This document shows, piece after piece, positions 54,252-62,083 of a DNA stretch of 64,000 bases; the stretch's first letter is position 1, and each line of letters opens with the position of its first letter. This DNA comes from Acinetobacter marinus (GTDB lineage Bacteria; Pseudomonadota; Gammaproteobacteria; Pseudomonadales; Moraxellaceae). The notes below the pieces were generated by a model. That model had not been told where the DNA came from, ran no database searches, and was given only the letters and a program-made list of their open reading frames with translations. The stretch spans positions 310,001-374,000 of the forward strand of contig NZ_FMYK01000003.1 in the NCBI RefSeq assembly GCF_900096915.1, read 5' to 3'. The translations under genes were made by a program, and so were the position numbers.

Positions 54252-55301
54252 ATGGCACAAGCAAAATTATCTTTTTTAGATCGTCATTTGACCTTATGGA
54301 TTTTTATTGCCATGGGACTAGGTGTGGCGATTGGCGTATTTGTTCCGCAGGCTTCAAATACCTTAAACCAGATGAGCATCGGTACAGTCAATATTCCGAT
54401 TGCGATGGGTTTGATTTTGATGATGTATCCACCACTTGCCAAAGTCGATTATGCGACCTTACCCAAAGTCTTTGAGGATAAGCGCACACTCGCTTTGTCC
54501 TTGATTCAGAATTGGTTGATTGCACCGTGTCTGATGTTCGCTTTGGCGATTATCTTTTTGCAAAATTATCCTGAATATATGACGGGTTTGATATTGATTG
54601 GATTAGCACGTTGTATTGCGATGGTTTTGGTGTGGAATGGTTTAGCATGTGGTGACAATCAATATGTTGCGGCATTGGTAGCGTTTAACAGCATTTTCCA
54701 AATCGTGTTTTTTAGTACCTATGCGTGGCTGTTCCTCACCTTTTTACCGCCGTATTTTGGTGTGGCATCGCAAGTGATTGATGTGAGCTTTTGGACAATC
54801 ACTCATGCGGTGTTGGTTTATTTAGGTATTCCATTTTTACTCGGTTTTTTAACACGATTGATTTTAGTCAAGAAAAAGGGCTTAGATTGGTATCAAAATG
54901 AGTTTCTACCGAAAATCAACCCACTCAGCTTATTAGCGTTACTCTTTACCATCGTGGCGATGTTTAGTCTAAAAGGCGCTGATGTGGTGAGCTTGCCGAT
55001 GGATGTAATTCGCATTGCCATCCCATTGACGATTTATTTTGTGGCGATGTTTTTTATCAGCTTCTTTATGAGTAAATGGATGGGCAATGATTACCCACGC
55101 ACGGTGGCGATCTCCTTTACCGCAGCAGGGAATAACTTTGAGTTGGCGCTTGCGGTAGCGATTGCAACATTTGGTTTGGCATCACCTGTAGCATTTACCA
55201 CGGTGATTGGACCATTGGTCGAAGTGCCTGTATTGATTGCCTTAGTGAGCGTATCACTGTGGCTTAGGAAGAAATACTTTAAAGCATCATCAGTTACCTG
55301 A
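54252..55301 (+). CDS. Arsenite efflux permease ACR3
   Basis: 349 residues with about ten membrane segments. The family marks are MYPPLAKVDYATLPKVFEDK, LGLARCIAMVLVWNGLACGD (catalytic Cys) and AISFTAAGNNFELALAVAIATFG. ACR3 exports As(OH)3 using the proton-motive force. The gene lies 32 nt after arsC and completes the arsR-arsC-ACR3 operon, which is often carried on mobile DNA. Confidence 0.95.
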   Translation: MAQAKLSFLDRHLTLWIFIAMGLGVAIGVFVPQASNTLNQMSIGTVNIPIAMGLILMMYPPLAKVDYATLPKVFEDKRTLALSLIQNWLIAPCLMFALAIIFLQNYPEYMTGLILIGLARCIAMVLVWNGLACGDNQYVAALVAFNSIFQIVFFSTYAWLFLTFLPPYFGVASQVIDVSFWTITHAVLVYLGIPFLLGFLTRLILVKKKGLDWYQNEFLPKINPLSLLALLFTIVAMFSLKGADVVSLPMDVIRIAIPLTIYFVAMFFISFFMSKWMGNDYPRTVAISFTAAGNNFELALAVAIATFGLASPVAFTTVIGPLVEVPVLIALVSVSLWLRKKYFKASSVT

Positions 55302-55326
55302 TTTGAGTATTTTATTGATTTACATG

Positions 55327-55354
55327 AAAAAGGACAGCATGTGCTGTCCTTTTT
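55327..55354. terminator. Terminator after the arsenic operon
   Basis: A 13-bp stem AAAAAGGACAGCA / TGCTGTCCTTTTT with a 2-nt centre. It also serves the converging ahpC gene. Confidence 0.88.
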
Positions 55355-55389
55355 CTTGAAATCTTTAAGTATTTTTAATAAATAAAAAC

Positions 55390-55953
55390 TTAGATTTTAC
55401 CAACAAGGTCGATTGAAGGCGCAAGTGTTGAGTCACCTTCTTTCCATTTTGCAGGGCAAACTTCGCCTGGGTGAGATGCAACATATTGTGCAGCTTTTAC
55501 TTTACGAAGAAGTTCTGATGCATCACGACCGATACCACCAGCGTTGATTTCAACGATTTGGATTTTACCTTCTGGGTCGATCACGAACGTACCACGATCT
55601 GCAAGACCGTCGGCTTCGATAAGCACGTCAAAGTTTTTAGACAAAGTCCAAGTTGGATCGCCGATCAATGGGTATTGGATTTTATTGATTGCTTCTGAAG
55701 TGTCGTGCCATGCTTTGTGCGTGAAATGCGTGTCAGTCGATACGCCATAGATTTCTACGCCTAATTTTTGGAATTCTGCATAGTTGTCCGCCAAGTCTTC
55801 AAGCTCAGTTGGACATACGAATGTGAAATCCGCTGGGTAGAAAAATACAACAGACCATTTGCCTTTAAGATCAGCTTCAGTCACTTCAACGAATTGACCA
55901 TTGTGGTATGCAGTTGATTTAAAAGGTTTAACTTCAGTATTAATCAAGCTCAT
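55390..55953 (-). CDS. ahpC: Alkyl hydroperoxide reductase subunit C (2-Cys peroxiredoxin)
   Basis: 187 residues, the usual length. The peroxidatic Cys47 is in DFTFVCPTELEDL, and the resolving Cys166 is in GEVCPAKW. It reduces organic peroxides and hydrogen peroxide using AhpF or thioredoxin. AhpF is not in the window. A purine-rich site precedes the ATG (AGACATATAATG). Confidence 0.97.
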   Translation of the reverse strand: MSLINTEVKPFKSTAYHNGQFVEVTEADLKGKWSVVFFYPADFTFVCPTELEDLADNYAEFQKLGVEIYGVSTDTHFTHKAWHDTSEAINKIQYPLIGDPTWTLSKNFDVLIEADGLADRGTFVIDPEGKIQIVEINAGGIGRDASELLRKVKAAQYVASHPGEVCPAKWKEGDSTLAPSIDLVGKI

Positions 55954-56383
55954 TATATGTCTCCATGTTTAAGTTCATGTTCATGACCATTTAAAAATTT
56001 TTCAAAAAATTCATAAATAGCACGAAAAGAAAAAGAGTAAATGTTTTAACTCGGAAAGTAGAGTAAGTGATTTTCTTCGATTGGTGAAACAGTATTTTTA
56101 CATACCTTTAATCGGAAAATTAAATCATCATCCAATCCACCATCGCTTCTCGCTGCACATTAATGTAAGGGGTCTTGGTTAAAATTCAAGGTCAATTGCC
56201 TGATTTTTGCGTGATTTTGCTCAAGTTCGCAGGAAAAAACGTCACTAGATATGACAGAAAAGTAGCGGAACGTCGTTTACATTGAAAAGATCGGCGAAAC
56301 AAAGCAAAGATCAAAAAAAAGGAGTAAAATGACTGCCTTAAAATTTCTGTTGAAATTTATTTACTGTATTCGATTAGGAAAAA
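55954..56383. other. Divergent promoter region of ahpC and hrpA
   Basis: A 430-bp gap with the promoters of both genes. I looked for an OxyR-like site by eye and found nothing convincing. No extra gene or RNA is apparent. Confidence 0.4.
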
Positions 56384-59300
56384 TTGTTGTCAAATCCGCA
56401 AGCTACGCAAAAAACATCGCTATACCCTGAAAATCTACCCGTCATGGCAAAAGATCGCCATCGTTTGTCACGTCTAAAAAAAGATCTACAAAAAGCTCAA
56501 AAGCAAAAGCCTACAGATCAAAAATCAACAGACCAAATAAATATAGCAGAAGATAAGTACCAACAGCTTTTGCAAAGTTCGCATGAAAAAGTCATTGAGC
56601 GTCGAAATCGCTTGCCAGACATTTCGCTCAATCAAGATCTGCCTGTCAGTCAATATGCAGACAAGTTAATTGAGGCGATTCAACAACATCAAGTCATCAT
56701 CGTCGCAGGGGAAACAGGTTCAGGGAAAACCACTCAGCTACCGCAGATCGCCATGCTTGCTGGACGTGGATTAACAGGATTAATTGGACATACCCAACCA
56801 CGCCGTCTTGCGGCTCGAAGTGTGTCACAGCGGATTGCAGAAGAGCTGAAAGAACCACTCGGCAAAAGCATTAGCTTTAAAGTCCGTTTTAATGAGCAAG
56901 GCAATCAAGATTCCTTTGTGCGTCTGATGACCGACGGGATTTTGCTTGCTGAGCTTGCGCATGATCGCTATCTGATCAAGTACGATACGATTATTATTGA
57001 TGAAGCGCATGAGCGTTCGCTGAATATTGATTTTATTCTCGGTTATGTGAAGAACATTTTACCGAAACGGCCTGATTTAAAAATTATCGTCACCTCGGCG
57101 ACGCTTGATGTGAACCGTTTTAGCCAATATTTTCATGATGCGCCGATCTTTGAAGTCGAAGGACGGAGCTTCCCTGTGGAAGTGCGTTATCGCCCAATTT
57201 CTGAGATGACCATTGGCGGAAGTGACGATGATGAATTTGACGATTTTGAAGAAAATCTGCCTCGGGCGGTGGTGCAAGCGGTAGAGGAATGTTTTGCTGA
57301 TGCCGAAGCCAAAGGTCATCCTGAATATGCCGATATTCTGATTTTCTCCAGCACCGAGCAAGAGATTCGGGAGCTCCAAGAAACGCTAGAAAAATATGGT
57401 CCACGGCATACCGAAGTGTTACCCCTGTATGCACGCTTAGCACTGTCCGAACAGCAGAAAATCTTTAGCCCAAGTGGTAAAGGGCGACGTATCATTATCG
57501 CCACCAATGTCGCAGAAACGGCGTTGACGGTGCCGAATATTCGTTATGTGATTGATAGTGGTTTTGCACGAATTTCACGCTATAGCTATCGTTCGAGGGT
57601 GCAACGCTTACCGATTGAGGCGATTTCCCAAGCGGCGGCGAATCAGCGCAAAGGTCGTTGTGGTCGTATCGCAGCAGGTGTCTGTATTCGTCTGTATAGC
57701 GAGGAAGATTTTCAATCTCGCCCAGAGTTTACCGAGCCTGAAATTAAGCGTACCAATCTTGCCTCGGTGATTTTGCAGATGCAAAGTCTCGGTTTGGGCA
57801 ATTTGGAGCAATTTGATTTTATTGAGCCACCAGATCATCGCTTGGTCAATGATGGGCGGAAATTGTTGATCGAATTGGGTGCATTGAATCCTCCTCGATC
57901 AACATTGGAAGGAGAGGGAAATTCGTCAAATTCCGCTCTTGCGCAGCAGCACTGCTCACCCTTTGAAAAAGGGGGAAGTTCCCCTCTTTCAAAAAGAGGG
58001 GCTAGGGGAGATTCACACAAAGGTGGAGAACTCACCAAAGTCGGTCAAACTATGGCGAAAATGCCGATTGATCCACGCCTAGCACGTATGCTCGTGGGTG
58101 GTGCGCATTTCGGTGTCTTAGCGGAAACATTGGTGATCGTTAGTGCCTTGGCGGTACAAGACCCACGTGAGCGTCCTGCCGATAAACAAACCCAAGCCGA
58201 TCAAAAGCATGCGTTGTTTAAAGAAGCCGATTCTGATTTTCTGTTTTATCTCAAGCTGTGGAATACACTGGATAATCTCAAAAAAGAACATCAGCTCAGT
58301 GAAAATAAACGTCGTCAATTTGCTCGACAGCACTTTCTCAGTTGGTTGCGCCTGCGAGAATGGCGACAGACCTATCAGCAGTTGCGTGAGATGACGGAAC
58401 AGCTTGGCATGTCGATGAATGACATGTCGAAAGGCAGTTCTAAGACAGGTGCCGAAAAAAATTCTGAGAAAAGTAATGAGCAAAGCACTGGTCAAACTGC
58501 AAACTATGAAAATCTGCATCGTGCACTTTTAACAGGTTTATTGTCCTTTATTGCGCAAAAGACCGATGAACGCAATGTCTATCAAGCAGTGCGTCAGCAA
58601 AAAGCACGGATTTTCCCTGCTAGTAGTTTGCATAAAGCGCAAGTGCCGTGGGTAATGGCATTTGAAATGGTGGAAACCTCGCAAGTCTTTATCCGAACCC
58701 TTGCTAAGATTGAGCCAGAATGGATTTTGCTTGCGGCACGAGATCTGTTGAAATATCACTATTTTGAGCCACATTGGTCGAAGAAAAATGGTGTGGTCAA
58801 TGCTTATGCACAGATTTCATTATTCGGTCTAATTATTCAAGCCAAACAATTGGTCAATTTTGAAAAAATCGATGTCGAAGCCTCGCATGAGATTTTCTTA
58901 CGAGATGCTTTGGTGGCCAATCAGCTTGGGCAAAATCCGCCATTCCTAACGCATAACGTACAGAAGTTACAAGAAGTTGAACGGGTTGAAGATAAGCTGC
59001 GCCGTCGTGATTTGATCGTTGATGAAGAAGCCTTGTATCAATTTTATGCTGAGCGCATTCCCAAAGAAGTCGCTTCACGGCGTAGTTTTGATGAATGGCG
59101 TGCTTCGGTTGAGCCAAAACAGCCCAAGATTTTATTTTTTGATGAAAATGTACTATGGCAAAGTGATCGCCCAACGACAAACCAATTTCCAGACTTTATT
59201 CATAATGGACAATTGCGCTTTGCGGTGAATTACCGCTTTGACCCAAGCCATGATGAAGATGGTGCAATGGTGACGATTCCTGTGCAAGCCTTGTCGCAGA

Positions 59301-60568
59301 TTGATCAAGCCCGTTGGTCGTGGGGTATTGCAGGTTGGCGATTAGAATTGATCGAAGCCTTATTAAAAAATCTACCCAAAGATAAACGCCGTCAACTGGT
59401 ACCTATTCCAGATACAGCGAAAAAGATTCATCAGAATTTGAGCGAGCAAGATCTTCAAAAGCATATTTTTGATGTGCTGGCATTTAAATTACGTGCCGAA
59501 CAAATTCAAGCAACAGATTTTAGTTTGGAGTCATTGCCCAATTATCTGTTACCACTGATTAAAGTCATTGATGAGCGCAAAAAGATCATTGCTCAAGGAC
59601 GTGATTTGGACGAGTTGCAAGCACGTTGTCAGGTGCAAACACAGCGTCCAGTGACTGAGTCCAAAGGCACATTCACTGAGTTTCCTCACGATTTTGTGTT
59701 TGAGTCTGCAACGAAAGTGTCTGGTGTGATGGTACAGCGTTATCAAGCACTTGCACCAAAAGTCGCATTCCAAGATGTGGATTTAAATGATAAAACGATT
59801 GGTGTAGTGATTCAGCATTTCCATGATGTTGAGCAAGCCATGCAAGTGCATCGTGAAGGTTTAATTCATTTGATCCATTTGCAACTCGGTGACTTAGAAC
59901 GTCAGTTGAAAAAGCAAATTAGTAAGTCATTTGCTTTGGCATTTTCACCGCTTGGCAATAAGCAAAAGCTGGAACAGATACTGATTTATGCCACCTTACA
60001 ACGCTGTTTAGATGAACACGGCTGGGCGGTTAATCGTAAACAATCTAAGACGGTCAATCATGTTGATGCAACAGATGCACAAAGTTTTGATGAGTTGCTT
60101 CAGTTTTGCAAACAGCAGTTTTTATCGATTGGTCAGACGGTTTTACAGACATTGTCTGAGATTTATCTGACGTGGCAGTCGATCAGGCAGATGTTGTTGG
60201 GTGTTGATTTAAATGTCTTTGCACGCAGTGTCGATGATATTGAAGATCAATTGGATTTGATGCAATTGGATGGTTTTGTTTATCAGCTGGGTAGTCAGAT
60301 TTGGTTAGAATATCCACGATATTTAGCAGCTTTGCAATTGCGTTTGGAGCGATTAGCGCATAATCTTAACAAAGATCATGATGCTATAGAAATTATTGAT
60401 CCATGGATGGATAAACTTTTCAATACCCCGCGCAAGCATACGCAAGACTTTTACCCATTGGTTGAAGAACTGCGTATTTCATTGTTTGCACAGCCGATGA
60501 AAACCAAATTCGCCATCTCTTCCAAGCGTTTGCAAAAGGCTTGGGATGAACTGGGTATTAAATCTTAA
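56384..60568 (+). CDS. hrpA: ATP-dependent RNA helicase HrpA
   Basis: 1394 residues from a TTG (alternative TTG at 56387, ATG at 56444), slightly longer than E. coli HrpA (about 1300). It is a DEAH-box helicase. Walker A GETGSGKTTQLPQ lies near residue 111, DEAH in IIIDEAHERSLN near 206, the helicase motifs VAETALTVPNIRYVIDSGFAR and QRKGRCGR follow, and the OB-fold and HrpA-specific C-terminal domain complete it. An in-frame insertion of about 46 residues lies at 57890-58027, between ELGALN and ELTKVGQTM, and is described separately. The frame is otherwise intact. Confidence 0.96.
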   Translation: MLSNPQATQKTSLYPENLPVMAKDRHRLSRLKKDLQKAQKQKPTDQKSTDQINIAEDKYQQLLQSSHEKVIERRNRLPDISLNQDLPVSQYADKLIEAIQQHQVIIVAGETGSGKTTQLPQIAMLAGRGLTGLIGHTQPRRLAARSVSQRIAEELKEPLGKSISFKVRFNEQGNQDSFVRLMTDGILLAELAHDRYLIKYDTIIIDEAHERSLNIDFILGYVKNILPKRPDLKIIVTSATLDVNRFSQYFHDAPIFEVEGRSFPVEVRYRPISEMTIGGSDDDEFDDFEENLPRAVVQAVEECFADAEAKGHPEYADILIFSSTEQEIRELQETLEKYGPRHTEVLPLYARLALSEQQKIFSPSGKGRRIIIATNVAETALTVPNIRYVIDSGFARISRYSYRSRVQRLPIEAISQAAANQRKGRCGRIAAGVCIRLYSEEDFQSRPEFTEPEIKRTNLASVILQMQSLGLGNLEQFDFIEPPDHRLVNDGRKLLIELGALNPPRSTLEGEGNSSNSALAQQHCSPFEKGGSSPLSKRGARGDSHKGGELTKVGQTMAKMPIDPRLARMLVGGAHFGVLAETLVIVSALAVQDPRERPADKQTQADQKHALFKEADSDFLFYLKLWNTLDNLKKEHQLSENKRRQFARQHFLSWLRLREWRQTYQQLREMTEQLGMSMNDMSKGSSKTGAEKNSEKSNEQSTGQTANYENLHRALLTGLLSFIAQKTDERNVYQAVRQQKARIFPASSLHKAQVPWVMAFEMVETSQVFIRTLAKIEPEWILLAARDLLKYHYFEPHWSKKNGVVNAYAQISLFGLIIQAKQLVNFEKIDVEASHEIFLRDALVANQLGQNPPFLTHNVQKLQEVERVEDKLRRRDLIVDEEALYQFYAERIPKEVASRRSFDEWRASVEPKQPKILFFDENVLWQSDRPTTNQFPDFIHNGQLRFAVNYRFDPSHDEDGAMVTIPVQALSQIDQARWSWGIAGWRLELIEALLKNLPKDKRRQLVPIPDTAKKIHQNLSEQDLQKHIFDVLAFKLRAEQIQATDFSLESLPNYLLPLIKVIDERKKIIAQGRDLDELQARCQVQTQRPVTESKGTFTEFPHDFVFESATKVSGVMVQRYQALAPKVAFQDVDLNDKTIGVVIQHFHDVEQAMQVHREGLIHLIHLQLGDLERQLKKQISKSFALAFSPLGNKQKLEQILIYATLQRCLDEHGWAVNRKQSKTVNHVDATDAQSFDELLQFCKQQFLSIGQTVLQTLSEIYLTWQSIRQMLLGVDLNVFARSVDDIEDQLDLMQLDGFVYQLGSQIWLEYPRYLAALQLRLERLAHNLNKDHDAIEIIDPWMDKLFNTPRKHTQDFYPLVEELRISLFAQPMKTKFAISSKRLQKAWDELGIKS
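57890..58027 (+). repeat. Palindromic repeat element inserted in frame in hrpA
   Basis: About 138 bp with nested palindromes: CCCCTCTTT / AAAGAGGGG at 57981-57989 and 57993-58001, CCCTTT / AAAGGG at 57959-57973, and GGGGGAAGTTCCCC at 57971-57984. It encodes residues PPRSTLEGEGNSSN...GGSSPLSKRGARGDSHKGG, which interrupt the helicase at a surface-type linker. The length is a multiple of three, so the frame survives. The palindromic core resembles the motif at 61.9 kb. Confidence 0.8.
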
Positions 60569-60723
60569 ATTGAGTCATTTGCTGAATTTAGAAGACGTAT
60601 TTCACGCAATTGTCAATTTAAGCAATCGTCAGTTTAAGCGAGAGACAATTTAATCGAAAGCAATAAGTAGATCATGCGCATCAATAAGTACGTGGTCTGG
60701 AAAGAAGTCATAAGGAGTTTTAC

Positions 60724-61830
60724 ATGAGCATTCGTATCACTGGCACAGGGCTGTACACGCCACCTGAGTCGATTAGCAACGAAGAATTGGTTGCCAGCTT
60801 AAATGCTTATGTGGCGCAGTACAATACGCAAAATGCCGATGCCATCGAACGAGGTGAGTTAGAGGCGTTAAAGCCGTCTACACCTGAGTTTATCGAAAAA
60901 GCCTCTGGGGTAAAATCTCGCCATGTGGTGGAAAAATCGGGTGTTTTAGACATTAACCGATTACGTCCAAAGTTACGTGAGCGTAGTAACGATGAAATCT
61001 CGATCCAAGCAGAGATTGGTGTCAAAGCGGCGAAACTCGCCATGGAAGCAGCAGGCGTGACCGCAGCAGATGTGGATGCGGTGATTTTATCTTGCTCGAA
61101 TATGCAACGTGCTTATCCTGCGGTGGCAATCGAAATCCAAGATGCACTCGGCATTGATGGCTATGCGTATGATATGAATGTGGCGTGTTCGGCGGCGACC
61201 TTTGGGATCAAGCAGGCGCATGATGCGATCATCTGCGGGGCAAATTGTGTGTTGGTGGTGAACGCTGAAATTACCTCAGGTCACAATGATTTTGGCACAC
61301 GAGATAGTCACTTTATTTTTGGTGATGTGGCAACAGCGTCAATCGTTGAGCGTACGGAGACTAAAGCAGGTTTTGAGATTCAAGACTGTCAATTGGTCAC
61401 CAAGTTTTCCAATAATATCCGCAATAATTTTGGCTTCCTGAACGCAAGTGAGGAAGCAACTCAAGGATTATTATTTAAACAAGATGGGCGTAAAGTCTTT
61501 AAAGAAGTCTCGCCATTGGTGGCGTCAACCATTACGGCACAACTCGAACGACTGAATATTGATGTCAATGCGCCAAAACGGTTTTGGTTGCACCAAGCCA
61601 ATGCCAACATGAATGCACTAATTTTAAAGCTGATGTTGGGTAAAGATATTGAGCAAGAACGTGCGCCGATTGTGCTGGATGAATATGCCAATACCTCATC
61701 GGCAGGGGTGATCATTGCCATGCATAAGACGGGACATGAAGTCGAAGTCGGTGAATATGGTGTACTGTGTTCATTCGGTGCGGGCTATTCGATTGGCTCG
61801 ATCGTATTGAAGAAAATTGCAGCCAGTTGA
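60724..61830 (+). CDS. Beta-ketoacyl-ACP synthase III-like protein (FabH family)
   Basis: 368 residues, some 50 longer than E. coli FabH because of an insertion after residue 25 (LNAYVAQYNTQNADAIERGELEALKP). The Cys-His-Asn triad is Cys155 in NVACSAATFG, His290 in WLHQANANMN and Asn323 in EYANTSSAG. Enzymes of this kind condense acyl-CoA or acetyl-CoA with malonyl-ACP, but the enlarged N-terminal part is typical of a FabH variant that may use longer or non-acetyl starters. A strong AAGGAG site precedes the start. Confidence 0.92.
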   Translation: MSIRITGTGLYTPPESISNEELVASLNAYVAQYNTQNADAIERGELEALKPSTPEFIEKASGVKSRHVVEKSGVLDINRLRPKLRERSNDEISIQAEIGVKAAKLAMEAAGVTAADVDAVILSCSNMQRAYPAVAIEIQDALGIDGYAYDMNVACSAATFGIKQAHDAIICGANCVLVVNAEITSGHNDFGTRDSHFIFGDVATASIVERTETKAGFEIQDCQLVTKFSNNIRNNFGFLNASEEATQGLLFKQDGRKVFKEVSPLVASTITAQLERLNIDVNAPKRFWLHQANANMNALILKLMLGKDIEQERAPIVLDEYANTSSAGVIIAMHKTGHEVEVGEYGVLCSFGAGYSIGSIVLKKIAAS

Positions 61831-61884
61831 TTCCATCAACACAGTTCTATATGAGCTAACAAAAAGAAGCTGTCTCAAAATCCA

Positions 61885-62010
61885 ATTTTCAACCCCACCT
61901 AACCTCCCCTTAATAAGGGGAGGAATTCTAACCATTTGATTTAACTGAGTGGTCTTTCCCCTGTGAAGGAGGATGAGGAGTATACTCCGCAAGGGGATTT
62001 TATTGTTTCG
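61885..62010. repeat. Palindrome-containing intergenic repeat
   Basis: The segment holds a 10-bp inverted repeat (CCTCCCCTTA and its complement) at 61903-61923 with AACCCCACCTAA before it and a second CCCCTGTGAAGG / CCGCAAGGGG-like pair near 61960-62000. The layout and base composition resemble the insert in hrpA (AATCTCCCCTAGCCCCTC on its minus strand), so both may belong to one repeat family. The outer limits are approximate. Confidence 0.5.
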
Positions 62011-62021
62011 AGGCCGGTTCG

Positions 62022-62053
62022 AAAAAAAAGCAGATCGGTTGATCTGCTTTTTT
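62022..62053. terminator. Bidirectional terminator between FabH-like and lipase genes
   Basis: Stem GCAGATC / GATCTGC with a GGTT loop, with A-runs and T-runs on both sides. Confidence 0.85.
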
Positions 62054-62083
62054 GTGTAGCACCTGTCCCGTCCTAAATAAAGT

